Source: Terrimicrobiaceae bacterium
Lineage (GTDB): Bacteria; Verrucomicrobiota; Verrucomicrobiia; Chthoniobacterales; Terrimicrobiaceae
DNA length: 36,232 bases
NCBI GenBank assembly: GCA_021463905.1
Contig: JAJTZA010000151.1
Span: 1 to 36,232 of the forward strand
Reading direction: 5' to 3'
Part shown: positions 7,598 to 14,475 of the stretch, one piece after another
Layout: every line of letters starts with the position of its first letter
Numbering within the stretch: position 1 is the first letter of the stretch
Translations under genes and position numbers: made by a program
Notes under the pieces: model-generated
Database searches by the model: none
The model's input: the letters and a program-made list of their open reading frames with translations, nothing else
Told to the model about the DNA's origin: nothing

Positions 7598-8686
7598 ATG
7601 ACAACTCTGGATGACCCATCGCTGGTGGATCGCGTTCTTGCCGGAGAGCGCATCACAGCCGAGGATGCGCGCACCCTGCACAAGCTTCCGCTCGAGGAAC
7701 TGGGTGCACTCGCCGACCACCGCCGCAACCTCGCAAAAGGGAACGCCTACGACGGACGCGGCAATGACATCGTCACCTACATCGTGGACCGCAATGTCAA
7801 CTACACCAATGTCTGCAATGTGTACTGCAAATTTTGTGCGTTCTATCGAACGGAAAAGCAGCCTGACCATTATGTGCTGACCCTCGGACAAATTGACGAA
7901 AAGCTTGATGAGCTGGCGGCGGCGGGCGGTGTGCAGGTGCTCCTCCAGGGCGGCCACCACCCCAAGCTGGGCATGGATTTCTATCTGACGATGCTGACCC
8001 ACATTCGGGAAAAGTATCCGCAAATCAACGTACATGGATTCAGTCCGCCTGAGTTCAACCACTTTGCGGAGGTCTTCGGGATGCCACTTGTCGAGGTGAT
8101 CTCCCGGTTCCGTGAGGCGGGACTCGGCTCGATCCCCGGCGGCGGCGGAGAAATCCTGGTGGATCGCATCCGCGACCGCATCGCACCGCTCAAGTGCAAG
8201 TCCGACCAATGGCTGGAAGTGATGCGCGTCGCCCACGGCCTCGGCATGCGGTCGAGCGCGACAATGATGTTTGGTCATGTCGAGGCACTCGAGGACCGCA
8301 TCGAACACCTCGAACGCCTGCGCGCAACGCAGGACGAAACCGGTGGTTTCACCGCCTTCATCTGCTGGACATTCCAGCCGGAAAACACGCGCCTGCGCGC
8401 CGAAACGGTCACCTCCGCAGAATACCTCCGCATGCAGGCCATCGCCCGCATCTACCTCGACAATTTCGAGAATGTCCAAAGCTCATGGGTGACCCAGGGC
8501 CCGCGCATCGGACAGGTGGCACTCCGTTATGGAGCCAATGATTTCGGGAGCGTGATGATGGAGGAAAATGTCGTCTCCAGCGCAGGCACCTCCTTCCGGC
8601 TCAACGCCACCGAGATCGAGCGTCTGATCCACGACGCAGGATATGAGCCGCACCGCCGCAGCACATGGTACCAGCTCCTGAACTGA
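7598..8686 (+). CDS. mqnC: Cyclic dehypoxanthine futalosine synthase (radical SAM)
   Basis: MqnC catalyses the radical SAM cyclisation of dehypoxanthine futalosine in the futalosine route to menaquinone. The CNVYCKFC motif (CX3CX2C) binds the 4Fe-4S cluster. LLQGGHHPKLGMDFY and HGFSPPEFNHFA are typical of MqnC rather than its relative MqnE. The protein is 362 residues from the ATG at 7598. A TTG 12 codons upstream overlaps pyrD and is less likely. The last 14 or so codons, the stop and 17 bases beyond it lie in a 61-bp segment repeated at 9298-9358, beyond the BrnTA module. Other mqn genes are not in the window. Confidence 0.94.
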   Translation: MTTLDDPSLVDRVLAGERITAEDARTLHKLPLEELGALADHRRNLAKGNAYDGRGNDIVTYIVDRNVNYTNVCNVYCKFCAFYRTEKQPDHYVLTLGQIDEKLDELAAAGGVQVLLQGGHHPKLGMDFYLTMLTHIREKYPQINVHGFSPPEFNHFAEVFGMPLVEVISRFREAGLGSIPGGGGEILVDRIRDRIAPLKCKSDQWLEVMRVAHGLGMRSSATMMFGHVEALEDRIEHLERLRATQDETGGFTAFICWTFQPENTRLRAETVTSAEYLRMQAIARIYLDNFENVQSSWVTQGPRIGQVALRYGANDFGSVMMEENVVSSAGTSFRLNATEIERLIHDAGYEPHRRSTWYQLLN

Positions 8687-8703
8687 ACCGCGCCGGACGA
8701 CAC
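8643..8703. repeat. Direct repeat 2A: 3' end of mqnC
   Basis: This 61-bp segment runs from ATGAGCCGCACC through the mqnC stop to GACGACAC. It is repeated in the same orientation at 9298-9358 with one mismatch (A8687 versus G9342). The copies enclose the brnT-brnA module almost exactly. Confidence 0.96.
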
Positions 8704-8766
8704 CTCTGGCCCGCACCAACACAGACACAACCAAAACTTGAAAAATCTATTTGACAATCAAGATTC

Positions 8767-9072
8767 GTGGTGGATGTTTGCCGTGTGAGGCGGGAGTTTG
8801 AGTGGGATCAGCTCAAGAGTGTGGTCAATCGCGAGAAGCACGGGATATCGCTCGAGGAGGCGTGCGCACTGTGGGATGGTCCCGTGCTCGAAGTGCGGAG
8901 CCATTATTCACAGGAAAGCAGGCGACTTGCCATTGGTAGAATCGCTGGCAGGTTCTGGACGGCTGTCTTCACGTGGCGGGGCAAAAAAATCCGTCTCATC
9001 AGTGTGCGGCGAAGCCGCGAGAAAGAAAGGAAAGCTTACGATGAAAAAGAAAACGACTGCAGAGAACCTTGA
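8767..9072 (+). CDS. brnT: BrnT-type ribonuclease toxin
   Basis: This protein of about 100 residues has the BrnT signature: FEWDQLKS, NREKHGISLEEA, an IGRIAGRFWTAVFTWRG segment, then IRLISVRRSREKER and a late Tyr. BrnT is a RelE-fold ribonuclease toxin of type II TA systems, found with a BrnA antitoxin. Possible starts are GTG at 8767, 8770 or 8785. The last is closest to the usual BrnT N-terminus and has GGTGGA about ten bases ahead. Unlike most TA pairs the toxin gene comes first, which is normal for brnTA. The gene end overlaps the brnA start (9041). Confidence 0.9.
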   Translation: MVDVCRVRREFEWDQLKSVVNREKHGISLEEACALWDGPVLEVRSHYSQESRRLAIGRIAGRFWTAVFTWRGKKIRLISVRRSREKERKAYDEKENDCREP

Positions 9073-9301
9073 GGCCCGCTTTGATGCTGGCGAAGACGTG
9101 TTGGATTACTTCGACCTTCAGAACGCACAGTGGGGAGGAGCACGTGAGGGCGCGGGGCGCAAGCCCATGTCTGCCAAGTCCCGGCGGGTGCAGATCAGCA
9201 CTTCGGTGTCTCCCGAGACGGCGCGTCGGCTGCGGGCGCGTGCCAAGAAAGCGGGTCTTTCATTGGGTGCCACGCTTGACCTGCTGGCAATCTCCGCATG
9301 A
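9041..9301 (+). CDS. brnA: BrnA-type antitoxin
   Basis: This 86-residue protein is encoded directly behind and overlapping brnT. Its C-terminal half (RRVQISTSVSPETARRLRARAKKAGLS) looks like a ribbon-helix-helix DNA-binding segment, and the N-terminal part is acidic (EARFDAGEDVLDYFD) as in BrnA proteins. It should bind and inhibit BrnT and repress the operon. AAAGGA lies eight bases before the ATG. The stop codon (9299-9301) overlaps the first bases of repeat copy 2B, so the module ends exactly where the duplicated mqnC tail begins. Confidence 0.85.
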   Translation: MKKKTTAENLEARFDAGEDVLDYFDLQNAQWGGAREGAGRKPMSAKSRRVQISTSVSPETARRLRARAKKAGLSLGATLDLLAISA

Positions 9302-9358
9302 GCCGCACCGCCGCAGCACATGGTACCAGCTCCTGAACTGAGCCGCGCCGGACGACAC
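9298..9358. repeat. Direct repeat 2B: duplicated mqnC tail
   Basis: This second copy of the 61-bp mqnC tail (60/61 identical to 8643-8703) lies between brnA and the next gene, whose GTG start is two bases after the repeat. Without the insert, mqnC and the nucleotidyltransferase gene would be about 22 bp apart, as in an ordinary operon. Confidence 0.96.
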
Positions 9359-9360
9359 TC

Positions 9361-10680
9361 GTGAGCACTCTCGAACGTGGAGCTTTGCAGGTGGTGCGGC
9401 GTCTGCGCGCTTCCGGCTATCAGGCTCTCTACGCAGGGGGATGCGCACGCGATACACTCCTCGGAAAGACGCCTTCCGATATTGACATCGCCACCGATGC
9501 GACGCCGGAACGCGTCTGCGAACTCTTCAACCGCACCGTGGCCGTGGGCGCGCACTTTGGAGTCATCATCGTGCTTCAAGGCGCGGAATCCTACGAAGTG
9601 GCCACCTTCCGCAACGACGGACGCTATGGAGACGGACGCCGCCCCGAGACGGTCAGTTTCTCGGATGCCCGCAACGACGCCCTCCGGCGCGACTTTACCG
9701 TCAATGGTCTTTTTTTGGATCCGGAGACGCGGGAGGTGGTGGACTATGTCGGCGGACGGGCGGACCTGGAGGCGAAAATCCTGCGCGCAATCGGCGATCC
9801 GGCCACCCGATTTTCCGAAGACCGCCTGCGGCTGCTGCGCGGCGTCCGGCTGGCCGCTTCGCTCGGCTTTGTCATCGAGGAGCGCACCTGGGAGGCCCTG
9901 TGCGCGGCAGCACCAGCCATCCGCGAGGTCAGTGCCGAGCGCATCCGCGATGAGCTGACGAAAATTTTCACCGCCCCGACGCGGGCGCGAGGGCTGGACC
10001 TGTTGGATGAAAGCGGCCTGCTCGAAATCCTCCTGCCGGATATTGCCGCGCTCAAGGGCTGCGAGCAGCCTCCAGAGTTTCACCCCGAGGGAGATGTTTT
10101 CCAGCACACGCGGCTCATGCTCGACCTGCTTGGCCAATCGGTCAGCCGCACGCTGGCCTTCGCCACCCTCCTGCACGACGTCGGAAAACCCGTCTGCGCT
10201 TTTCGCGATCCGGAGGGGCGCATCCGCTTCAACGGCCATGAGCATGTGGGCGCAGACATGGCCGAGCGCATCCTTCGCGGGTTGCGCTTCTCGAACGAGA
10301 CCATCCGCGCCGTCGTGGAAATGGTGCGCCACCACATGGCCTTCAAAGACACTCCGCAAATGCGCACGTCCCGTCTGCGGCGGTTCATGGCCAGGGAAAC
10401 GTTTCCGGAAGAACTCGAGTTGCACCGTGTGGATTGCCTCGGCAGTCATGCCCAGCTCGACATCCACCGCTTCCTGCTGGCCAAGCAAAAGGAATTTGCC
10501 GACGAACCGGTCATCCCCCCGCGTCTCGTCCGCGGCGACGACCTCCTCGAGCGCGGCATGAAGCCCGGCCCGCGTTTCCGCGAAATCCTCGATGCCATCC
10601 AAACCCGCCAGTTGGAAGGAGAACTCAAAACCCGGGAGGAGGCACTCGAATGGTTGGAGACCCATTATCCTCCGCTCTGA
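9361..10680 (+). CDS. CCA-adding enzyme / poly(A) polymerase family nucleotidyltransferase with HD domain
   Basis: This 439-residue class II nucleotidyltransferase adds CCA to tRNA 3' ends, or A-tails to RNA. The head carries YAGGCARDTLLGKTPSDIDIATDA with the DxD metal site, ALRRDFTVNGLF, and FSEDRLRLLRGVRLAASLGF. The C-terminal part has an HD domain (QHTRLMLDLL, ATLLHDVGKPV, and HEHVGADMAERIL). CCA addition and poly(A) addition cannot be told apart by eye. The GTG at 9361 follows repeat copy 2B directly, and no clear Shine-Dalgarno is seen there. Before the TA insertion it probably followed mqnC in one operon. Confidence 0.93.
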   Translation: MSTLERGALQVVRRLRASGYQALYAGGCARDTLLGKTPSDIDIATDATPERVCELFNRTVAVGAHFGVIIVLQGAESYEVATFRNDGRYGDGRRPETVSFSDARNDALRRDFTVNGLFLDPETREVVDYVGGRADLEAKILRAIGDPATRFSEDRLRLLRGVRLAASLGFVIEERTWEALCAAAPAIREVSAERIRDELTKIFTAPTRARGLDLLDESGLLEILLPDIAALKGCEQPPEFHPEGDVFQHTRLMLDLLGQSVSRTLAFATLLHDVGKPVCAFRDPEGRIRFNGHEHVGADMAERILRGLRFSNETIRAVVEMVRHHMAFKDTPQMRTSRLRRFMARETFPEELELHRVDCLGSHAQLDIHRFLLAKQKEFADEPVIPPRLVRGDDLLERGMKPGPRFREILDAIQTRQLEGELKTREEALEWLETHYPPL

Positions 10681-10805
10681 GGCATCCTCCGGACACCCTT
10701 GCCTGACCATCAGCAGGGATGCGGATGCAGTGACTGCAGGAACCGCCGGGGAGCAAAAATTCTTCGAGTGACTTTAGACGCCTCTTTGATCATGGTGCCT
10801 CCATT

Positions 10806-11450
10806 GTGTCCGATCAGCTTCCTGCACGCGTTCCGCGACTGGGCGGCGCCATCGCCTTCGTCGTGCTTACCGCTGCCGTCGCCTTTCTCTTTGCCTCCTT
10901 AAAGCGGCCCGCCCCGCCCCGGGAATCTCCCGCTCCAGGCGCAGCCCAGACCGCCATCCTTGATATCGAGCTGACCACCCCGCAAGGTGAGCGGTTCGCC
11001 TCCTCCGATCTCCTCGGCAAACTCTGGGTGGTGAGCTTTTGGTCCCCGGAGAATCCGGAGGCCGGACGACACACGCTGGCCCGCCTGGTCGAGCTGGAGC
11101 GTTTTGTCGCCCGCGCCGACTCCTCACAAATTGGGATACTCACGATTATCCTCGGCAGCCAAAGTCCACTGCCCCCCGAGCTGTCCCACCTCGAACGGTC
11201 TCCAACACCTCCAAACTCCCCCATGTGGAAAGTGGCGCACAGTTCCGAAACCACCATCCAACCCATCCTCGAAAATTGGCCGCTCGCCCCCGACAGGGCT
11301 CCGCCCCCTTCTTCTTCACCCAATCAACTCATGGTGGTGGATACACAGGGAAAAATTTGCGCCCAGCGTGATGCGCGCGACCCGCAAGCTGTTCAGCAAT
11401 TGCTGGCGGACCTCGCCGGTCTCTTTCAAATAAAATCACACGGACGCTGA
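10806..11450 (+). CDS. Membrane-anchored Sco1/thioredoxin-fold protein lacking the cysteine pair
   Basis: This 214-residue protein has one N-terminal membrane anchor (about residues 12-32: LGGAIAFVVLTAAVAFLFA) and a thioredoxin-like outer domain: ELTTPQGERFASSDLLGKLWVVSFW, then LILGSQ-like strands and NQLMVVDTQGKI. In Sco1/SenC proteins the strand after VVSFW is followed by CxxxC, which binds copper. Here the place reads SPENPEAG with no cysteine. Copper binding or thiol redox work is therefore unlikely; a structural or assembly role is possible. GTG at 10806 gives the natural N-terminus. The gap from the previous gene (10681-10805) holds nothing I recognise. Confidence 0.6.
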   Translation: MSDQLPARVPRLGGAIAFVVLTAAVAFLFASLKRPAPPRESPAPGAAQTAILDIELTTPQGERFASSDLLGKLWVVSFWSPENPEAGRHTLARLVELERFVARADSSQIGILTIILGSQSPLPPELSHLERSPTPPNSPMWKVAHSSETTIQPILENWPLAPDRAPPPSSSPNQLMVVDTQGKICAQRDARDPQAVQQLLADLAGLFQIKSHGR

Positions 11451-11499
11451 TCTTTCTGTCAGCCAAAAATCCTTCGCAGGGCACCTCAAAGGCTCAATA

Positions 11500-11803
11500 A
11501 ATTTCGACCGATTCGCGGTTTTCCTTTGCCGACAGCAAATTGTCGCTGGGCAAGGCTGCTGAACTTGCCGGACTGCCTCCAACTGAACCTGCCGTTCTGG
11601 AAGCAGGAGGAGATTTTGTTTTTGGACGGTGGGGCGGGTGTGACGGAGCGGGAGGTGCGAGGGAATTGTTTGGTTTGGTCTTTGGACTCGCTGCCCACGC
11701 CGCCGCGCTGGTGACCGGCGACAAGGACTTCCTGGTGCTCGGGTCGTATGAGGGCATCCCGATTCTTACGCCACGCAAGGGGCTCGCACTGTTGCATCAG
11801 TGA
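11500..11803 (+). pseudogene. Decayed TA module: antitoxin piece fused to the end of a PIN toxin
   Basis: The open frame reads ADSKLSLGKAAELAGL, which resembles the helix of UPF0175-type antitoxins. After a low-complexity stretch it runs into LVTGDKDFLVLGSYEGIPIL, the C-terminal end of a COG1569-type PIN toxin. The middle of both genes is missing, so this looks like an internal deletion joining antitoxin and toxin remnants. No function is expected. Confidence 0.6.
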
Positions 11804-11809
11804 TGTTGT

Positions 11810-12187
11810 TCAGGGTCGAATAATTTGTGCATCTGGAATGCCAGTATCAAAGGTGGCAACGGTCAAATGGTTTTGAGAGGCCAGTTGCGTCAGATAGGCG
11901 TCAGAGGTTCGCGCTGCGGCTGTAGCCCAATCCGGCAGGCGGGGAGAAGGCGCATCGGCAATAAAGCCGCCCACTTGCTTTTTGATGGCTGCAAGTGCTT
12001 CTTGCGCCTCTTTTAAGGAGTATCCGAATACCTGCATGGAAATGCGGAGAAAGCCCAGTTCACTGTGTGCACAAGTTCTCAGGCTGCTCAGCTTTGTTCG
12101 GGCCGCCCAGGCATGGAAGGCCGTGTGATGAGGAGAACGGCGGTGTTGCCATGCCAGCAGCGCATTGACATCGAGCAAATATTTCAC
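11810..12187 (-). CDS. VapC-type PIN-domain toxin
   Basis: This 125-residue PIN protein contains KYLLDVNALLAW (first Asp), CAHSELGFLR (Glu), SDAYLTQLA (third acidic residue) and ATFDTGI (fourth). It is a likely Mg2+-dependent endoribonuclease toxin. The GTG start at 12187 overlaps the antitoxin stop (GTGA), the same coupling as in the vapBC pair at 2843-3477, although the antitoxins are unrelated. The frame and active-site residues look intact, unlike most genes in this accessory region. Confidence 0.9.
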   Translation of the reverse strand: MKYLLDVNALLAWQHRRSPHHTAFHAWAARTKLSSLRTCAHSELGFLRISMQVFGYSLKEAQEALAAIKKQVGGFIADAPSPRLPDWATAAARTSDAYLTQLASQNHLTVATFDTGIPDAQIIRP

Positions 12188-12423
12188 GGGAAATCAGCCA
12201 GGGCGGCGCGAATTTCCTCATCGGTGACCTGTGGGCCGGGGGAGGCGTCGTAGGGCAAGCCGGAGACCGGATGTGTTTTCGTCACGACTTTGCGGCGAGC
12301 CGGGGATTCCTGGAGAACGGATTTGCGCAGAAAGGCCGAGAGGGATTTCGCCTTGGCGGAGTGCGCCCTGGCACGAATGATACGAGCCTCCTCATCGGTG
12401 ACCTTAAAAGTAAGAACCGGCAT
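12184..12423 (-). CDS. Ribbon-helix-helix-type antitoxin partner of the adjacent PIN toxin
   Basis: This 79-residue protein starts MPVLTFKVTDEEARIIRARA and then SLSAFLRKSVL, a pattern expected of a ribbon-helix-helix or relaxosome-like DNA-binding fold. The C-terminal half (TKTHPVSGLPYDASPGPQVT) would contact the toxin. The ATG at 12423 is preferred over a longer frame to 12813, because it is preceded directly by a palindromic operator and a promoter-like sequence, and the longer part overlaps unrelated relics. Confidence 0.8.
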   Translation of the reverse strand: MPVLTFKVTDEEARIIRARAHSAKAKSLSAFLRKSVLQESPARRKVVTKTHPVSGLPYDASPGPQVTDEEIRAALADFP

Positions 12424-12424
12424 G

Positions 12425-12441
12425 GGTATTAATTTAATACC
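12425..12441. promoter_or_regulatory. Operator palindrome of the second vapBC-type module
   Basis: GGTATTAA-T-TTAATACC is a perfect 8-bp inverted repeat with a one-base centre, two bases upstream of the antitoxin ATG. On the minus strand TTGACG lies 17 bases ahead of TAAATT, which overlaps the palindrome, so repression by the antitoxin is likely. Confidence 0.7.
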
Positions 12442-12680
12442 GGGATGGTGGATCGTCAAGATCCTCTTGAGCCGTGCAGAGCCTGCGCAACCAGGCCGTC
12501 CCTGATCGGTTCGGGCACTCTCGCCCCCCACCCCTCCCGCAGGGCAGGGGGATTTTATCTCCTGCCAATGGCTCGCAAATTTTTTATTCTGGTAGAAGGA
12601 GCGGTTCATGCCTTCGCTCAATTGGATCGGAAAAAAGCCGTCATTAGTCATCACCTGGAAGTTCCCTTTCGGCTGTTGAA
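12442..12680. other. Intergenic stretch without a recognised gene
   Basis: Nothing coding is recognised here. It holds the upstream promoter bases of the antitoxin gene. It also holds a hairpin with GGCAGG/CCTGCC ends near 12541-12566, embedded in a C-rich then AT-rich stretch. Confidence 0.5.
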
Positions 12681-12682
12681 CT

Positions 12683-13091
12683 ACTCTGTCTGTCTGAATG
12701 CCACGAGGCAGGGTCGCCGGTTGTGCCGCCCCTCGATCACCGTGAATTGGTTCACCGCCAGCCAGTCGTTCGTCCACACATCGGAGAAATCTATCAGACG
12801 GACGATTTCCCATCGCGCAGCAGATTGTGAAACGCCCGGTTCGTCTGCACCAGCGACGGCGTCGCCACGCGCAGCACTTTGCGCAACGCCTCCTCCCGCG
12901 CTTCCTCGGGAATGCTGGGATTCAACCGCCGCAAAGCCTCGCGCAACCGCCCCACTAGCACCACCTCGCCAAACGAATCGCTCTGCCGCCGGCTCGCCCG
13001 GTGCCAACTGCGGCTCGTGTCCGAGGTCGTAGCCCAGCTCCCCGAACCACGTCAGGGCGGTGTCTTCGACGATGGATTTGGTGAGGCTTAT
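12683..13091 (-). pseudogene. hsdR: N-terminal relic of a type I restriction endonuclease subunit (HsdR)
   Basis: Read across frames, the segment gives SLTKSIVEDTALTWFGELGY, then APGEPAAER. After a frame change it reads DSFGEVVLVGRLREAL and EEAREEALRKVLRVATPSLV, then after another LIDFSDVWTNDWLAVNQFTV and EGRHNRRP. These are successive blocks of the HsdR N-terminus. There are at least two frameshifts, a short deletion, and no motor domain. The start codon also seems lost: the expected ATGAGC is ATAAGC at 13091-13086. It directly follows the hipA relic on the same strand. The gene is dead. Confidence 0.8.
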
Positions 13092-13614
13092 TTTTCAGGA
13101 AACGACAGCCGGTGAGTCTTTTGAATCTTGTCTCGCCATTCATCAGCGAGCGGCGCCTCGGCCGCAAATTCCGGCCAGCGCTTCACAGCCGCCTGCACTT
13201 CTTCGAGAATCGCCTCGGCGCGTCCACCTCGATCTTCGACGCCTTGCGCACCTTCGGGCCAAGCACCGACGCAAATTCCAGCGCACCCATGCCGCGCGTG
13301 CCGGAGTAGCAGAGGCGCTCCACAGCGCCGAAACTCTCCGGCGTCCGCCCCTGCGTCGCCAGCCAAGCGTTAATGAGGGCATTGCCAAACTTGTCCGGCA
13401 GCGAATCCGCCAGCAGCCCCGGCAACCCGTGAAACGTACCTCGCGGCAGCGCTGGAAACTCATACACCCGCTCGCTCAACGGCATTATCAGCGGAGAAAG
13501 CTCGATTCCGCTGCGTGCGAACTCCGCGTCATATTGAAACGTCGCCACGTCGCGTCCGGTATCGAGCGACACCGCGCCGATGGTGCGGCCCCAGAGTTGA
13601 ACGTGCGCGATCAT
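13088..13614 (-). pseudogene. hipA: hipA relic with large internal deletion and frameshift
   Basis: The N-terminal part (from the ATG at 13614) matches HipA: VQLWGRTIGAVSLD, then SPLIMPLSERVYEFPAL, GLLADSLPDKFGNALI and YSGTRGMGALEFASV. At about residue 125 it jumps, in another frame, to the C-terminal HipA end (ILEEVQAAVKRWPEFAAEA, then HRLSFPEK and stop). The kinase core, normally about 300 residues, is missing. HipA proteins are Ser/Thr kinases acting as toxins; this remnant cannot be active. The ATG overlaps the end of the hipB relic (ATGA). Confidence 0.85.
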
Positions 13615-13815
13615 GCCGACTCAGCCCACATCCATTTTTTGAGATCACCGCCCGCCGTCTTCTTGCCCGTCGCTCGCTGCCGCTTCCGGCCCTGTTGCTT
13701 GAGTTGTGTCATCGGACCGGCTGTCGGCTCAGGCACAAGCGTTTCGAAACGCTCCAGCAAACCCAGCGTGCGGCAGAGGCGGTGGAAGGCTCCGAGAATC
13801 TTCGGCTCGGTCGGC
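13611..13815 (-). pseudogene. hipB: hipB-like antitoxin relic, C-terminal part only
   Basis: The open frame reads PKILGAFHRLCRTLGLLERF, then TLVPEPTAGPMTQLKQQGRK, resembling the C-terminal region of HipB-type helix-turn-helix antitoxins. The stop overlaps the hipA ATG. The N-terminal helix-turn-helix is missing. The break falls at repeat copy R1, beyond which the acetyltransferase gene ends. Confidence 0.65.
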
Positions 13816-13843
13816 GCCTTCGCTACACATTTTATTGTTCTGC
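13811..13843 (-). repeat. Short interspersed repeat R1, abutting a stop codon
   Basis: On the minus strand this reads GCAGAACAATAAAATGTGTA then GCGAAGGCG. It starts at the base after the stop codon of the acetyltransferase gene. It matches R2 (14424-14471) and R3 (19194-19234) in the GAACAATA...GTG...AGC...AGGCG order but lacks their hairpin part. Confidence 0.65.
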
Positions 13844-14311
13844 TTATTTAAATTCTTCTTCATATCCTATCGTGAAAGGGGAACACTCGTTCCAGCGGAA
13901 AGCCATAAAATACTCGTTTTTCGGATCGAAAGGACATGTAGGACTCTTGATAGGAATGAATCCAAATCTTCTGTAATATTCGGAGTCTCCCAAGACGAAA
14001 ACGGGTGCTTGTCCATCTCCGATAATCGCCAAGCTATCAAGGATCAATGAACTTCCGATTCCTTTCTTTTGTGCGTCGCGTCGCACCGCGATAGGTGCAA
14101 GATGATACCCAATCAAATCCTTTCCACGGAAGGCATTCGAATAGCAGATATATCCGACCAGACCACATTCATCCTCGACAACCCATTCTTTGATTGATTT
14201 CCCGTGTGCTCGTAATCGAGTTACCAGCGTGGACTCGTAACGGCTTGGAGCGAACGCTTCATCAAGCAATTTGGTGATTTTATTGTGGTCTATCGGTGTA
14301 ACAGAGCGCAT
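13844..14311 (-). CDS. GNAT-family N-acetyltransferase (YhbS-like)
   Basis: This 155-residue protein has GNAT motif A with the acetyl-CoA loop (APIAVRRDAQKKGIGSSLI) and the later VFVLGDSEYYRRFGF segment found in YhbS-type acetyltransferases. Substrate unknown. The base composition is more AT-rich than the flanking housekeeping genes, consistent with transfer. The gene looks intact. The stop is followed at once by repeat R1, and about 10 bases ahead of the start lies CCGAAC (14321-14326), part of the hairpin region described separately. Confidence 0.85.
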   Translation of the reverse strand: MRSVTPIDHNKITKLLDEAFAPSRYESTLVTRLRAHGKSIKEWVVEDECGLVGYICYSNAFRGKDLIGYHLAPIAVRRDAQKKGIGSSLILDSLAIIGDGQAPVFVLGDSEYYRRFGFIPIKSPTCPFDPKNEYFMAFRWNECSPFTIGYEEEFK

Positions 14312-14320
14312 TTATTTTTT

Positions 14321-14423
14321 CCGAACGACTAAAATGACTCACGACCGCCTGTGGCGCGGCTCGTGCCTCGTAGGAAGTGTGACACAGGCAGCCGTTGAGT
14401 CCACCGCTTTGTTTCAGGAATAA
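14321..14423. repeat. Imperfect hairpin between two accessory genes
   Basis: GACTCA (14336-14341) pairs with TGAGTC (14396-14401), and GCCTGTG (14347-14353) with CACAGGC (14383-14389). This makes a broken stem of 13 bp with small internal loops. CCGAAC at 14321 mirrors GTTCGG at 14465, so the whole 14321-14471 segment has inverted ends. Confidence 0.55.
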
Positions 14424-14471
14424 AGTCGGAGGACTCGTTCCTCGCCTCTGCTTCACTCTGTATTGTTCGGC
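14424..14471 (-). repeat. Short interspersed repeat R2
   Basis: On the plus strand it starts AGTCGGAGGACTCG and ends TATTGTTCGGC. It lies four bases beyond the stop of the TrpF-like gene. It is close to R3 (19194-19234), with a few inserted bases. Confidence 0.75.
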
Positions 14472-14475
14472 ACCT

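Noticed and set aside
9118-10710. Long reverse-strand open frame across the nucleotidyltransferase gene
   Set aside because: The plus-strand frame carries the family motifs; the reverse translation resembles no protein and crosses repeat 2B.
12184-12813. 209-residue version of the antitoxin
   Set aside because: The N-terminal 130 residues overlap unrelated sequence; the promoter and palindrome directly before 12423 support the short form.
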